DNA from: Opitutales bacterium
GTDB taxonomy: Bacteria; Verrucomicrobiota; Verrucomicrobiia; Opitutales; UBA2987
NCBI GenBank assembly: GCA_021772555.1
Contig: JAJFLT010000370.1
Span: 1 to 6,824 of the forward strand
DNA: 6,824 nt
Reading direction: 5' to 3'
Shown: positions 6,288 to 6,824 of the stretch, piece by piece
Position numbering within the stretch: the stretch's first letter is position 1
Layout of the letters: every line of letters begins with the position of its first letter
Position numbers and translations under genes: made by a program
Notes under the pieces: generated by a model
Seen by the model: only the letters and a program-made list of their open reading frames with translations
Databases searched by the model: none
What the model was told of the DNA's origin: nothing

Positions 6288-6824
6288 ATGGAACAATCGG
6301 GAAGAAAATACACCGCAGAAGATTGGGAGAATGTCCGTGCGACCTTCCGTTCTTCGATCATGGCTGATGTCAAACTCAGTAGTCTGGCAGAAAATGTTGG
6401 CGTCGCCAACTGGCCGATCAAAGGGGCCGAGGAAACTCCCACCAAATATATCGGCCTGACTTACCATGAAATGTTCATGATGCCTGAAATCGGGGAACAT
6501 CCCGAAAGAATGGATCTGCTCATTGAGATCATCAAGGAAACCCTCGCTTTTGACGACCCCTTCGGGGACATGGTGGATCAGGTCGAGGAATCTTCCCAGC
6601 GAGATGACAATGTTCTCAAAAACATCAACAAATTGGGAATACCCATCGATTTTCCCATCGCCCTCACCGCCTTGACTGACGACACCAAAAAATTCTGCGT
6701 CAAGGAGGACCTCAACAACCTCAAGGAATTTGTCGATTTTTCCCAGCATATGGCTGAAAGCATTGTTGTGGGCGGGGACTTTCGAAGTTTTCTCAATTCC
6801 CTCGCTCATGTCGATGAAGAAGGC
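6288..6824 (+). CDS. Unrecognised acidic protein, N-terminal part (runs off right edge)
   Basis: The frame opens at ATG 6288 behind a good Shine-Dalgarno sequence and stays open for 179 codons to the window edge, so the C-terminus is missing. I do not recognise the family. The visible part is soluble, with no signal peptide or membrane segment. It is strongly acidic, with 35 Asp/Glu against 17 Lys/Arg. Residues 10-36 and 70-88 look helical. Residues 119-173 hold a run of probable amphipathic helices with a conserved-looking stretch 'LNNLKEFVDFSQHMAE' (142-157) and 'VVGGDFRSFLNSL' (160-172). This has the feel of a small helical interaction domain, loosely like helix-hairpin-helix modules, but I cannot support a homology. 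It lies 108 bp downstream of parA, with the probable terminator between. The acidic character could suit a partner of the basic ParA, which is only inference. Coding is supported by the start site and codon pattern. Confidence 0.8.
   Translation, partial: MEQSGRKYTAEDWENVRATFRSSIMADVKLSSLAENVGVANWPIKGAEETPTKYIGLTYHEMFMMPEIGEHPERMDLLIEIIKETLAFDDPFGDMVDQVEESSQRDDNVLKNINKLGIPIDFPIALTALTDDTKKFCVKEDLNNLKEFVDFSQHMAESIVVGGDFRSFLNSLAHVDEEG

Noticed and set aside
6261..6809. Minus-strand reading frame of 182 codons at the right edge
   Set aside because: It overlaps the plus-strand gene at 6288, which has a good ribosome binding site and stays open to the edge; the minus frame has no ribosome site and looks like a mirror of the real codons.

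Overview
The window comes from a bacterial chromosome of moderate GC content that codes for peptidoglycan synthesis (a MurJ lipid II flippase). It appears to belong to a heterotroph that degrades amide or peptide compounds. Two genes (M20 hydrolase, parA) lack a visible Shine-Dalgarno sequence, while two others (S58 hydrolase, the 3'-edge gene) have one. A member of the Verrucomicrobiota/PVC group would fit, but this is only an impression and no taxonomic marker is present.

Left part, minus strand (3701 down to 1): four genes lie head to tail in a probable operon. In transcription order they are an S58/P1-family N-terminal-nucleophile amidohydrolase (DmpA/NylC type, with a signal-like N-terminus), a sodium:solute symporter whose start codon overlaps the hydrolase stop (ATGA), a short-chain dehydrogenase/reductase, and the first 130 codons of murJ, which runs off the left edge. 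The first three look like a catabolic set: hydrolyse an amide, import the product, oxidise or reduce it. murJ seems to sit behind them as a passenger or to depend partly on read-through.

Middle, plus strand (3787-5061): an M20-family metallohydrolase (ArgE/DapE/carboxypeptidase G2 type) is transcribed divergently from the S58 gene. The 85-bp region between them must hold both promoters. Its divergent position and amide-hydrolysing family suggest that it acts in the same pathway. The substrate cannot be read from sequence.

Right part, plus strand: a 224-bp AT-rich intergenic stretch holds a plausible sigma70-type promoter (TTGAGT-17-TATAAG). It is followed by a ParA/Soj-type deviant-Walker-A ATPase with no ParB after it. 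A 22-bp perfect palindrome with a T-run follows, which is a probable terminator. The window ends in the first 179 codons of an acidic protein I do not recognise, preceded by a good Shine-Dalgarno sequence.

The region is mostly ordinary. The parts most worth a second look are the solitary ParA with its unrecognised neighbour and palindrome, and the hydrolase-symporter-dehydrogenase/M20 module of unknown substrate. No RNA genes, mobile elements or CRISPR arrays were seen.
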